The notes: generated by a model from the sequence alone, not told the origin. DNA of 64,000 nt from Trichomonas vaginalis G3 (GCF_026262505.1 NC_067206.1:5608879-5672878); one strand, 5' to 3'. Positions 28,865 to 39,222 are shown, counted from the first letter of the stretch. Translations and numbers: made by a program.

Positions 28865-29200
28865 TTAGAAATAAGAGTTATAAAATTCTCCTATTTGTGT
28901 TAAATGGGTTGTGTAACGTTCAAACAAAGCAAATTTATATAATTTTTCTGATTCAATATCTGAGCATCCAAAGAAAGAATATCTGAACACATTCGGATTA
29001 TTTTCAATTTCTCTAATTATTTGTTTTGTTCTATTTACGATGGCTTCTTGTTCCATATTACTTATACCATGGCAAGGAGCGAATTCAGTAAGCCAAATCA
29101 GTAAATTATACATTGAATAAATTTCGTTGATTATCCAATTATGATCACTGTAAATATCACCATAATAGTGAACCCCTATGAAATCAGGTTCTCTTAAATT
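28865..29200 (-). pseudogene. C-terminal fragment of a GH128-like glycoside hydrolase
   Basis: The minus-strand frame contains REPDFIGVHYYGDIYSDHNW, IWLTEFAPCHG and NPNVFRYSFFGCSD. These match the C-terminal half of the Asl1-like glycosyl hydrolase catalytic core (GH128, beta-1,3-glucanase type): D-F-x-x-V-H-x-Y-G, then I-W-x-T-E-F-A with the catalytic Glu, then V-x-R-Y-x-F-F-G. The N-terminal half is missing: at about 29190-29200 the sequence switches to the divergent ankyrin gene. A host gene fragment, not functional as it stands. Family call moderate to good. Confidence 0.6.
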
Positions 29201-29806
29201 ATTATTAGTTTATTTCGATCAAACTAATGATATAAACAAATGCTTTGTTTATTCACCAATTTTTAATATACCATCCCTTACGGAATATTTTCTTTCTTTT
29301 GGTGCGAATATCAATGAAGAAAATCAAGATGGAAACAACGCACTTCATATTGCTGCGTTAAAGAATAGTAAAGAAACTGCCGAAGTTCTTATTTCATATG
29401 GTGCAAATGTCAATGAAGAAAATGAAGATGGAAACAACGCACTTCATATTGCTGCGTTAAAGAATAGTAAAGAAACTGCCGAAGTTCTTATTTCACATGG
29501 TGCAAATGTCAATGAAATAAATGAAGATGGCGATACGACACTTCATATTGCAGCATTAGGTAGGCGTGAAGGAATAGTTGAATTGCTTATTTCACATGGT
29601 GCAAATATCAATGAACAAAATAAATATGGAAATACAGCACTTCATATTGCAGCATTTAATAATAGTAAAGAAACTGTCGAAGTTCTTATTTCACATGGTG
29701 CAAATATCAATGAAAAAAATCGTAATGGAAAGACTGCACTTCATATTGCAGCATTTAATAATAGTATGGAAGCCGTCAAAGCACTTATTTCACATGGTGC
29801 AAATAT
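29190..29806 (+). pseudogene. Ankyrin-repeat (DUF3447-type) gene, first part
   Basis: Begins within the family at LLLVYFDQTNDINKCFVYSP, the usual join between the DUF3447 region and the repeats, so the gene has lost its 5' end; an ATG at 29178 belongs to the antisense of the hydrolase fragment. Six ankyrin repeats of 33 residues follow, such as NNALHIAALKNSKETAEVLI and SHGANVNEENEDG, almost identical to one another. The gene is cut at 29806 by a transposon and resumes at 32675. Ankyrin proteins of this type form a very large family in Trichomonas; the function of this one is unknown. Confidence 0.85.
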
Positions 29807-30299
29807 GAAACTATATGAAAAGCAGACTTTTTTTTTCGTACACCCTCTCAATTTTTTTCCCAGTTTTCGTACTCATATGGTATTATTAGTGTATAATAAT
29901 CTTAGAGCTTTCGCTATACTGCAGCATTAAAATATAGCTGTATTGTGATTATCTCCTTGAATTTGAGAGGATTCTAAGTTTAATGTCAAGATAATCTCAA
30001 TTGAATTTAGCATGGAAGCAATATATTTACTATCGTCTGATTGCTCATGATAGATCTATGCTTGTTTTACAAAAATTTACGAAATATAATCAAAATACCG
30101 TATCACAGGAAGTTGAATAATAATAACTTTTAAAAAATTGTGTTTTTATATGGTTACAATTGGTAGACTTTATAATTATGAGTAGAAGCTCTATGTTTGC
30201 TCAGAAATATGAAATATAATCAAGATTGAAGGATGAATATAATTGTATGAGTGTAAATAAGTTGATAAAAGCATTTGTTGCATACTATATCTCTATGTT

Positions 30300-30660
30300 C
30301 TTGCAATTACGTACTCAAATCTGGATAATCTCTCACTTTTGTTCCGCAATGTGACATTGGGAACAAAGTTTCCGATCTGAGTACATATTTGCAGGGTCTT
30401 ACAATGGCATCCTGCAATTACGTACTCAAATCGGGAGAATCTCTCACTTTTGTTCCGCAATGTGACATTAGACATTTGATTACCGAAAGGAGTTTACATT
30501 TGCAATATACTGTCATATCATATTGCAATTATAAACCCCTTTCGAAGAAAGCTAATTTTTTTCATATCTCAATGTTGCATTAGAAATTAGATTATCGAAA
30601 GGAGGTTACGAGTACAATGTTATACCATATAATATTGCAATCGTAAACTCCTTTCTAAAA
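30300..30660. repeat. Mixed direct and inverted repeats within the MULE-like element
   Basis: GCAATTACGTACTCAAATC followed by a stretch with CTCTCACTTTTGTTCCGCAA occurs twice (about 30303 and 30415). Between and after them are inverted segments such as GATTACCGAAAGGAGTTTAC and ATAAACCCCTTTCGAAGAAA, again as AGATTATCGAAAGGAGGTTA and CGTAAACTCCTTTCTAAAAT. They can form several stems. No gene is present. Confidence 0.65.
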
Positions 30661-30959
30661 TATCTTCTTTTCAATATAATTTAATTTTCTCATTCTTCTT
30701 TAAACTAGTAAATTTTATTCACAATTTATTCTAAATCATAAATATTCATGTTTAGTAGAAACGTTTTTTTAACTCAAATCGTTTTTTCTTATCAAATTTT
30801 ACATTTTTTCTTTTTATTTTCAGTTTTTTGAATTTTTTTAGGGATTTTTTATTCAATTTCAATGTAATTTAATTCTCTTACATATGTATTATAATTTTAT
30901 TCATCTTTAAATTTTTAATTTTTGAATAGATACGATAATTATTCATTCAATTTTTAAAT

Positions 30960-32010
30960 GAATGTTTTGATGGGACGAGCTTACTGATAATAGACTCATC
31001 CCATCAAAACATTCCCTTGAAAACTCTTGCCTTCATCGAGGCCAGAGCAAACAATTGATCTCCTCAGAGCCAAGTTCCTCGACGGTCTTCCTCATTAGGT
31101 TCGATCCGAGAGGAACTTAGCTCTGAATGAAATTCACAAGCTCTGGTCTCAGGAAATGCCAGAGCTTCGCAAACAATCCTTGGGGCTGGTTTCCTCAAAG
31201 ACCGCCCTGATTCGGGGCGGCCGGAGAGGAATCCAGTCCCAAGAGAGTGCCCATACGAAGCTCTGGCCTTAGTAGTGGCCAGATCCTGCAAATACAATCC
31301 TCAGGCCCGAATTTGAGAGAGATCGTCAACATCATTGACGATCTCCCTCAAATTCGGGCCTGAAAGAAAGAAATACACAGATTCTGGCCTCAGAAAAGGT
31401 CAGAGCTTCGCTTACAGTCCCCAGGGCCGGCTTTCCCAAATGCCGCTCTGACCCCGGGCGGCAGGCAAGGAATCTGGCCCTGGGATACTTACCAAACGAA
31501 GCTCTGGCCACAATAAAGGCCAGAGCCTGCAAGATCAATCCTCAGGGCCGATTTTGAGGGAGATCGTCCACATTATTGGCGATCTCCTCTCATATCGGTC
31601 CTGAAGGACTTCAAAATACAGGCCCTGGCCTCAGCAGAGACCAGTGCTTCGCTTACAGTCCTCAGAGCCGAGTTCCCTGAGATTGTCCAGATCACGGACA
31701 CTTCTCAGCGGAACTCGGCTCTGAGAAGCAACAAATACTAAGCTCTGGCCTCAGCAAAGGTTCAGGGCCTCACTTACAGTCCTCAGGGCCGGATTTCCCA
31801 AATGCCGTCCTGATCTAGGGCGACAGGAGAGGAATCCGACCCTGGGAAACAGCAAACCCGAATTTCTGACCTCAACATGTGTCAGAGCCTGCAATACTAA
31901 TCCTCAGGGCCGAGTTTGAGGGAGATCGCCCACATCATTGACAACATCCTCTTATCTCGGCCCTGAAGGACATACAGATACAGGCTCTGACCCTTGTTGA
32001 GGTCATAGCA
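30960..32010. repeat. GC-rich tandem array of hairpins
   Basis: About 1 kb of GC-rich DNA in an AT-rich setting. It opens with an inverted repeat, AATGTTTTGATGGGACGAG and ACTCATCCCATCAAAACATT (30960-31013). Then roughly 230-bp units repeat about four times, each carrying paired arms such as CCTCAGGGCCG...CGGGCCTGAA, GAGGGAGATCGTC...GACGATCTCCCTC and CTCTGGCCTCAG...CAGAGC. All arms vary between units in a compensating way. Open frames over this stretch are by-products. Confidence 0.8.
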
Positions 32011-32674
32011 TCTCTATAAAGGGCAGTTTTTCTATGTTCTTTCATTTTCTGAAAGATCATAGTGAAAAGGCTCTCTGATGCTTTATTGTTTAAAAATAGT
32101 ACATGCTTGAGATTATAATTTTGCAGCAAAATTATTGATTGCATGCGAAAATTTGATCTCAATATTTCAAACATGCAAATTTAGGGTTTACCCGTTACAA
32201 ATAAAATATTTGCTTAACAGAACTCTATTTATAATGAATAAACACTCTTTTTTATATAATAAAATATTTATTTCATTATCTATAATAATTGAATAAATTT
32301 ATAACATTAATTGTACTTACAATAACAAGTACATATCATTCTCATATATGCTTATCTTCAAAACTCTATTTTAAAAAAGATGCCTAATTGCATATGCAAT
32401 AAAAATCAAGTTTTATAGATTAACACATTGAAATTGTACTTTGCACAAAACATTATGCTTGTGCTTGTAAAATCTTTTAAACAATTGTGAATAATCAAAT
32501 ATGATATTTGATGTGATATATGTCTAGACCAGAGATTGAAATATGAACAGGAGAAAGACAAGTTCTGATCATAGGCAAACATTGGACATCAAATACTATG
32601 CTCTGTAAAAAAGTACGAAAACTGGAAAAAAATTGAGAGGGGGTACAAAAAAAGTCTGCTTTTCGTATCGACTC

Positions 32675-32785
32675 TGCAAATATCAATGAAAAAAATGGTT
32701 ATGGAAAGACTGCACTTTTTTAGCAAAATGGTGTGGTTGTGAAAAAATAGCCGAATTCCTTATTTCGCATGGTGCAAAAGAATAG
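32675..32785 (+). pseudogene. Ankyrin-repeat gene, last part after the MULE-like insertion
   Basis: Continues the interrupted gene with TSD-derived bases then ATCAATGAAAAAAATGGTTA, encoding NINEKNGYGKTALF; in the adjoining frame follow AKWCGCEKIAEFLISHGAKE and TAG at 32783. The T run in 32714-32721 is one base short of the number needed to keep the frame, so the gene also carries a -1 frameshift. This is the natural ankyrin gene end. Confidence 0.75.
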
Positions 32786-33640
32786 TATTCTTATTTAAGA
32801 TACTATTCATTATTTTTCTTGTATTTTCGAAGATGAATTTTGTTAGGAATAAAAAAAATAATAAAGCTCTTCTCACTGATTCTATACACCAAGCACTTAA
32901 AGATATGAGCTCTCAATTTTCGACCCCCAATATACGTTTATTTTAGTTTCGGCATATTAACATGAAGCACGAGCCAAACCCTTAAAGACGTGTCCTCTAG
33001 TTTTGCCAACTCTTTCATATATTGTAACTATTTTCAGGAAAAAACGCAAATTCAAAATTAGAAATTCACATTTAATCGAGTATAGTATTAAATTACTATC
33101 TTTCGTACACGGACCAAGCAACAACTCAAGGTGCATGCTCATTACAGACAAAATCCCCTCTAGTGCACTTAAATTGGGTGAGTTAGCACCAAACAAGCCA
33201 TAAGTTAAAGATCTGAACTTGCTCCAGACAATGTATCACTTTAGTTATGAATGCACCAGAAATCCGTCCCAAACTCATACATTTCTACGCTAATCACGAT
33301 AATAAATATACTATTTTGTACTTTTTACAATAAATCTCTCTTTGTTACACTACAAAATCAATGTGCATTTCGTTGCACCAGTTTTGAATCTTGTTAAATA
33401 ATGATTTTTGTTACTTTCATGATACAGTCCCATTTATAGATCCAAGGTGATGTGATTTTTGCATCCCTGGGATGGACGATACACCCAAAGTGTCACCTTT
33501 TTTGGGATAACATGAATTTTAAATATCATGAGAGTTCTGCAAACCATATGCACAATATCTATTCAGCCTGACTTCTTGTATATATGAGTTAGACTTCTTA
33601 AATATTGTGCTTGGGGCGATATAAGCATTTCCGAGATTAC
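32786..33640. other. Gene-free AT-rich stretch
   Basis: No convincing gene. Short degenerate similarities such as CAAGCACTTAAAGATATGAG and GAGCCAAACCCTTAAAGACG suggest old, diverged repeats. Nothing else recognised. Confidence 0.5.
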
Positions 33641-34440
33641 CATCGTGCTCTATAGTATGCTACTTCTCCCTGGTTCTAGCTCAGTTCCAAGGATATTGGC
33701 GTTCAAGGATTTGGCAAGGTCCTTCCGAAGTCTCTCATTCGATGAGAGATTTCGGAAGAATCTTGCCTTAAAGTACTCCAACTCTTGTTCTTTTGTTCCT
33801 AAATAGTGAGAAAAGTTATTTGACTACTTAAGGTAGAGATTATCCGAGGTCCCTCATTTGATGAGAGGCCTCGGATAATCTCTGCCTTAAAATTGTACAC
33901 TTGTAGTCCATGAGAGTGTAAGTATACATTGATAGGACAGCTTTCTTCTAAAGTCTTAGATTTGATGAGAACCTCAGAAGAAAACTGTCCTATTTTATAG
34001 TAAAAGGAGTTTCAGGAGCTCCAAAGCTCCCTTTCGTAAGGATTAGGAGCTTTGGAGCTCCTGGTTCGTAGATGTGTTTCGCATCTTTCATCAGCAAAGG
34101 ACATTTACCATCTGGGACTCTGTTGATGGAGACTCAGGAGCTCCAAAGCTCCCTTTAGTAAGGATTAGAAGCTTTGAAGCTCCTGGTTCGTAGACGTGTT
34201 TCGCATCTTTCATCAGAAGAGGCCCAAATGGTAAATAGCCTCTGCTGATGAGCTTCAGGAGCTCCAAGGCTCCCTCTCGTAACGATTAGGAGCTTTGTAG
34301 CTCCTGAAGGTAAGGTAGGATTGCTCTGATCTCTAATCAGTAGATGCCATGCCTCATTATGAACTCTACTGACAAGAGATCAAGAGCTCCAAGGACTCCC
34401 TTTTTAGTTAGTGGCGTTCTCACCATTTAGTAGGATTGCT
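33640..34440. repeat. Second hairpin array
   Basis: At least six long stem-loops follow one another. 33713-33767: GGCAAG..CTTCCGAA and TTCGGAAG..CTTGCC around CTCATTCGATGAG. 33831-33888: AGGTAGAGATTATCCGAG and CTCGGATAATCTCTGCCT. 33932-33993: ATAGGACAG..TTCTTCT and AGAAGAAAACTGTCCTAT. 34013-34062, about 34131-34184 and 34255-34306: CAGGAGCTCCAAAGCTCC with its complement GGAGCTTTGGAGCTCCTG. The last three sit in tandem units of about 120 bp. No gene overlaps them; 34441-35346 holds AT-rich DNA and a weaker inverted repeat around TTGGGATGGGTATCCCAG. Confidence 0.8.
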
Positions 34441-35346
34441 GATCCTACTAATGAAGTGATCACTTAGTATACGTTTTGAATAAATTGAATTTTTTTTAGA
34501 ATTTAGTATTTTTTATAGACATCACATGTATATTATAAATACATAAATATATTCTTTAATTCAAAAAATTCAATTCGGTTTTGGGATGGGTATCCCAGCC
34601 CCAAGTATTCAATTTTATTCAATTTTTTAAGAATTTTGGGTTGGGATGCCCAGACCAAAACAAGCTTTATATTTTGATGTGTAGATACGTATGTGTGCAT
34701 CATTGTTGTGTTATATATTATGTTTTTAATGAAAAAAAAATCTGATTCAAAAAAAATTATCACTAATTAGTTGATAATATAAAGAAAAAATAGATAAATT
34801 GTATGTTTTGAGAGTATTTATCCACATTCACTCATATGAATTTCATTAAATAGTGTCTTTTTACTCCCAAATTTATTTTGAATTATTGAAATCAAAGAAA
34901 AAAAAATCAGAAAAATTTCTCGAAATTTTTATTTTCAAAAAAAATTTGGATTTTATATTGAAAACTGACACTGGGGGGACGATAGGGCTGGGATTGGAGA
35001 TACCCCGCTCACTTGGGAAAAATACGGATCTATAGTCCCATTTAGTAAACGGATTATTTACAAAATAAAAATACAAAATATATTTTTTATTTACGATTTT
35101 TTATATTTGGATTTTTAAGGCATAATTTAGAAAATATTAATAATTTAATCGATTTGATATTAAGAAAGACATTTAAAATTCATAAAAGATCCAAATAATT
35201 TCATATCCAAAGTTATTAATATTTGAAGATTTGAGGAAAGAAAAGGAGAAATATTGCATATGAAATGTTTTCAAAAAATACATCAGAAATTGTAAAAGAA
35301 TTTTAATAATTAATAAGATTTGGATGGGTTAAAATTTGTGATGAAA

Positions 35347-35762
35347 CCACCCGATGCTAACTCACGCCACACATACACAGAAGCATTCTATCACGAATCC
35401 ACCCGATGCTAACTCACGCCACACATACACAGAAGCATTCTATCACACAACCACCCGATGCTAACTCACGCCACACATACACAGAAGCATTCTATCACGC
35501 AACCACCCGATGCTAACTCACGCCACACATACACAGAAGCATTCTATCACGCAACCACCCGATGCTAACTCACGCCACACATACACAGAAGCATTCTATC
35601 ACGAATCCACCCGATGCTAACTCACGCCACACATACACAGAAGCATTCTATCACGCAACCACCCGATGCTAACTCACGCCACACATACACAGAAGCATTC
35701 TATCACGCAACCACCCGATGCTAACTCACGCCACACATACACAGAAGCATTCTATCACGAAT
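35347..35762. repeat. 52-bp minisatellite, eight copies
   Basis: Eight units of exactly 52 bp start every 52 bp from 35347, each CCACCCGATGCTAACTCACG then CCACACATACACAGAAGCAT and TCTATCACGNA. They differ only in the last few bases (GAAT, ACAA or GCAA), so variants follow a pattern of homogenisation. GC content is well above the surroundings. Confidence 0.95.
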
Positions 35763-35920
35763 CCACCCATTTTGACATTAATTTTTATTAATATATTTTT
35801 CATTACTATATGCAACCAACCAATTTGACATTAATTTTTATTAATATATTTTCCATTACTATATGCAACCACCCAATTTGACATTAATATTCATAAATAT
35901 ATTTATCAAACTTATATGCA
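35763..35920. repeat. 53-bp AT-rich tandem repeat adjoining the minisatellite
   Basis: Three units of about 53 bp: CCACCCATTTTGACATTAAT, then TTTTATTAATATATTTTTCA and TTACTATATGCAA. They share the CCACCC(A/G)AT start and nearly the same length with the 52-bp array, as if the two arrays had a common ancestor or one replaced the other's body. Confidence 0.8.
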
Positions 35921-36022
35921 CCCAACGAATTTTCAAATTCCTATCAACCACTTCTTTATTTTTATATTTTACAATTCTCTTATATACAAATTTAATACAA
36001 AGTTTTTATTCACTCATCATCT

Positions 36023-36514
36023 CTACTTCTTTATTATCTTCAATCTCATTCTAGCAGCTCTCGCATCTTTTACTTCCTTCATTAATTCAGGCAAGTATTT
36101 TTCCAACCAAATTTCTGGTTTATTTTGTAATGCAGATTCATAATTTTTTGATTGTTTTTCCAGAGAATTGATTAAATCTTTGGCATCTTGGAACGTTTCA
36201 AGATTATAAAGCAGTTTTACGACTAAAACTGCTTTATTTTTATCGTCAATATCAATAAATTCTGCGTATTTTGATATTTCGATCGGCGAACTCTTTTCTT
36301 TGTGATCCACGAGTTCATCCTGATCACCTACATTTTTATCGATTGGGAATTCTATGATTTCACCTACGTTTTCTCCTATTTTCATAACATGTATGCCTGC
36401 AGAGGGAACATGACTCTTATTCATAAAGAAATCCTTGCAATATTTACAATGATTCTTATCAGTATTAATATCATTATAGGAGAATCCGCAATGTATGCAT
36501 TTTTCGTTTAACAA
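36023..36514 (-). CDS. Zinc-ribbon protein, probable C-terminal part of the MULE transposase gene
   Basis: A 163-codon frame starting MLNEKCIHCGFSYNDINTDK. Residues 6-27 form a zinc ribbon, C-x2-C-x14-C-x2-C (CIHCG ... HCKYC). The rest is acidic then helical (AKDLINSLEKQSKNYESALQ) with a basic end. It follows the transposase 3' end by about 70 bp on the same strand, and the same frame stays coding-like upstream to about 36560 (NESIDPINKQKREKNDL). Most likely it is the C-terminus of the transposase, separated by a frameshift, as zinc-binding tails are usual there; an independent small gene is possible. Confidence 0.5.
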   Translation of the reverse strand: MLNEKCIHCGFSYNDINTDKNHCKYCKDFFMNKSHVPSAGIHVMKIGENVGEIIEFPIDKNVGDQDELVDHKEKSSPIEISKYAEFIDIDDKNKAVLVVKLLYNLETFQDAKDLINSLEKQSKNYESALQNKPEIWLEKYLPELMKEVKDARAARMRLKIIKK

Positions 36515-36582
36515 GTCATTCTTCTCGCGTTTTTGCTTATTAATGGGATCAATTGATTCATTAATCCTAATGATAGTATCAT

Positions 36583-39222
36583 TCAGAATGAATTTGATGA
36601 AAGTAGAAAAGTTTCTTGCTTTTTTGCAAGTTCGTTAATGTGTCTATGCTTACCCTCTGCACTATTATTAGTGCTTATAGGTGGAATGCGGTGGTATGCT
36701 GCTAAATGCTCTTGATCTTTATATATCTGCTTCCATTTTTCCAGCTGCTCATCTGATATATTCTTTGTAGCATACATTTTCTGAACCGATGGATCAAAAC
36801 ATTTGTAATTGTCCTCAAAATCTTGGGCCGATTTTGATAATAATACTATCAGAGCAAAAACATGTAGTAAAGTATTATTGCCCATGGTTCCGAGATAGTG
36901 CCTAATACAGATATAATTTTGGAAATGATTCGTATTCAAAAATTTTAAAACTCCAGTACCTAAATCGCTCATCCATTTGATTCTTGAAAAGTGCTCCATA
37001 ATGTTTAATGATTTAAATTCAATATTCATGGCTGTAAGCCACCGTTGATAAGCAGCGGATGATTCGCTGCGCCCTATGTATATCCCTAGAGGGTAACCTC
37101 GCATATAGTAATTACCACGAGGAAAAATAAATATATATTTCGGCCATGAAAAAGTAGCATCTAAGTGAATTAAATTACACTCCAACGCCAAATTTCCTGA
37201 TTCGCTTGGAATATATATAAGAAATTCTATAGGATTTCCATTGACGAATAAACTATCACTTCTTATCGTTGTGCTATAATTTACATAAAATTTCCCGGGA
37301 TATGAAGTTAAGATATCACCAATCTCATTATCATGCTTTATTTTTTCCTGTATTTCATCTTGCAGAGGATGTCCTGGGAGATCAACTTTCGTTATTTGAA
37401 TGTACCATTTTAACCTCCCTGAAAACTCTTTGGGTAATTTTATGTTTTTCATGTTTTTTGGTACAGTAATCATCCACAACGTATCTGATACTTTTGAATA
37501 TTCAAAGGATACGATTTTGTCATACAATGTGATCTTAAAGTAATAATAATTATCTGTAGAAATTTTTAAAGGGGAATAATCTTCGTTTTGAAGTAGAAAA
37601 TAATTTAAGTTTACAGATCGATCAGAACTTATATTGGAAAGGCCCAAATGAATAAATGCTGGCATTTGTTCCAAAAACTTCAATGTTTGTTCATAAGTTA
37701 ACACATTGATATGAATACCAGGGCTTATTAGAATTAATTGCATTGATTTGAGTTTTTCAATATCAGTATTTTTAGAGCATTCAAAACAAATATGGCAACC
37801 ATCTATTGTAATTGGAGACCGATCAACTGGAATTTTTTCTATGGATTCATGAAATTGTTTGATCGCTGTAAATTTAATACCCATGATTTGTTCAAAATCT
37901 GCTTGAATTTTTTTGTCAGCTTTCAAACAAGCTTTTGCTAAAATTTCCAGAAGGTCATTGTTTTTTATTTGATTCAAAACATTAAAGTTCTTGTACATAA
38001 AATCATTATTTTGAATTAGGGCCTCATGGAAGATTAAATGAATCTTTAAACGAATAACTTTGCTTTCATTCAAATTCATTACTGATATAATATTATTTGT
38101 TGAAACAATCGAAGAGAGTAATGGATTTCTAAATGTAGAAAATAACTCTGAGATATTGTATGCAAAAGATAAAACATACTTGATTTGGTTTGTAAATTGA
38201 TAAGTCTGCAAATTGAATTTATCATTCATTTTGAAAATTGTTTCGTTTGGGCTTGACATTATCAATGCTTTCATGATTGGTGTAACATTATCTATATTAC
38301 ACGAATTTAAAATATTAATTGATTCAAATTTAACTGCTAGTTCATAGAAAGAATATTTACTATTATCCAATATAGATCTGATACGTATTTGATAATATTC
38401 TTCACCATTTTGATTTGTTTGATCTGAAATTAAAACATTAATAAAATCTTCGATTGTTAAATCACACGATTTTCCTGAAAAAGCAAAAATATTCGAATAT
38501 CTTTTATCGCCATTAATTATTGCTTGTATTAATGGTTTAGAAATTCCTGCTTTTGAGTATAATTCCTGGTCAAATGAAAAATTTTGTAAGAAACCTATAA
38601 CCTGTGCATAAAATTTGGGGCGGGCAATTATAAATGCTTCTAAAAATTTAAGAATATATTGTTCCCCTAGACGATGGATTTTGATTTTAATTTGACTGAG
38701 ATCTGTTTGCAAATATTTTTCACTTATAATCATATTTACCATTTCTGTAAAAGCTTCAGCGGATTTCTGAAATTTAGGTGTTGTTTCATATGTTTGAAGA
38801 TACTTTACTTCATCGCTATTCGAGATAAAACGCTCTTTGAGTTCCTCCAAATAACAAATGATAGATTTATTTTCAAATCCAAATAATTTATGTCCAAAAT
38901 TATATACATTCTTAATATTTCTGTTTAATTCTTTGATTTTTGAAACGATTTGTCCCCAAGGATATGATGGTGAATCTCCGACATATGCATTTGATAATGA
39001 ATCCAAAACAGTGAATTTAGGTTTACCATCTTGATAAGTTATTTTATTTGTATACCATTCTTTTTGATAGGGTTTATTGGAAGAATAATATAAAATTTTT
39101 GAAATATACCCATCTGGATAAATTGTTGAATCAGAATTTACACTATTACATCTAATAGAACCCAACTGAATTAAAATCAAATCATCCGAAACATTTAATG
39201 GTAGATGAAGATGGTTTAGCAT
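36583..39222 (-). CDS. MULE-type transposase with N-terminal FYR-like domain
   Basis: About 879 codons from ATG at 39222 (MLNHLHLPLNVSDDLILIQL). Residues 20-95 read IYPDGYISKILYYSSNKPYQ, WYTNKITYQDGKPKFTVLD and VGDSPSYPWGQIVSKI, which matches the FYRN pattern of chromatin proteins (G-Y-x-S-x-R-x-Y-x-S, then Y-x-x-x-I, then P-x-F-x-V, then G-x-S-P). The centre (100-550) is helical with a CHICFEC knuckle near residue 480. At about residues 690-790 there is IHLDATFSWPKYIFIFPRGN (first catalytic Asp), ESSAAYQRWLTAM, then IKWMSDLGTGVLKFLNTNHF and YICIRHYLGTMGN (second Asp and the C-x-x-H box), and near the end PISTNNSAEGKHRHINELAK. These are hallmarks of Mutator-like transposases. The long frame is intact apart from the tail discussed for the zinc ribbon. 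Ends of the transposon were not found. Confidence 0.7.
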   Translation of the reverse strand: MLNHLHLPLNVSDDLILIQLGSIRCNSVNSDSTIYPDGYISKILYYSSNKPYQKEWYTNKITYQDGKPKFTVLDSLSNAYVGDSPSYPWGQIVSKIKELNRNIKNVYNFGHKLFGFENKSIICYLEELKERFISNSDEVKYLQTYETTPKFQKSAEAFTEMVNMIISEKYLQTDLSQIKIKIHRLGEQYILKFLEAFIIARPKFYAQVIGFLQNFSFDQELYSKAGISKPLIQAIINGDKRYSNIFAFSGKSCDLTIEDFINVLISDQTNQNGEEYYQIRIRSILDNSKYSFYELAVKFESINILNSCNIDNVTPIMKALIMSSPNETIFKMNDKFNLQTYQFTNQIKYVLSFAYNISELFSTFRNPLLSSIVSTNNIISVMNLNESKVIRLKIHLIFHEALIQNNDFMYKNFNVLNQIKNNDLLEILAKACLKADKKIQADFEQIMGIKFTAIKQFHESIEKIPVDRSPITIDGCHICFECSKNTDIEKLKSMQLILISPGIHINVLTYEQTLKFLEQMPAFIHLGLSNISSDRSVNLNYFLLQNEDYSPLKISTDNYYYFKITLYDKIVSFEYSKVSDTLWMITVPKNMKNIKLPKEFSGRLKWYIQITKVDLPGHPLQDEIQEKIKHDNEIGDILTSYPGKFYVNYSTTIRSDSLFVNGNPIEFLIYIPSESGNLALECNLIHLDATFSWPKYIFIFPRGNYYMRGYPLGIYIGRSESSAAYQRWLTAMNIEFKSLNIMEHFSRIKWMSDLGTGVLKFLNTNHFQNYICIRHYLGTMGNNTLLHVFALIVLLSKSAQDFEDNYKCFDPSVQKMYATKNISDEQLEKWKQIYKDQEHLAAYHRIPPISTNNSAEGKHRHINELAKKQETFLLSSNSF

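Larger units (their letters stand above)
29807..32674. mobile_element. MULE-like non-autonomous DNA transposon, 2868 bp
   Basis: The ankyrin gene is interrupted by a segment with terminal inverted repeats of about 70 bp: GAAACTATATGAAAAGCAGA and then a T run, CTCTCAATTTTTTTCC, AGTTTTCGTAC at the left, mirrored by GTACGAAAACTGGAAAAAAA, TTGAGAGGGG and GTCTGCTTTTCGTATCGACTC at the right. The nine bases TGCAAATAT stand on both sides (29798-29806 and 32675-32683), a 9-bp target duplication typical of Mutator-like elements. Removing one copy and the insert restores the ankyrin repeat. No transposase is encoded; the inside holds inverted repeats (30300-30660) and a GC-rich hairpin array (30960-32010). 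Confidence 0.85.

Noticed and set aside
31064-32174. Three minus-strand frames of 68-79 codons
   Set aside because: They lie over the GC-rich hairpin array, repeat its units and show no protein-like pattern.
33420-35050. Possible terminal repeats with CCCATTTATAGATCC and a partly matching segment near 35030
   Set aside because: The similarity is patchy, its orientation is inconsistent and no target duplication is visible.
35347-35762. Possible CRISPR-like array
   Set aside because: The 52-bp units are contiguous tandem copies without distinct spacers, and the setting is eukaryotic.
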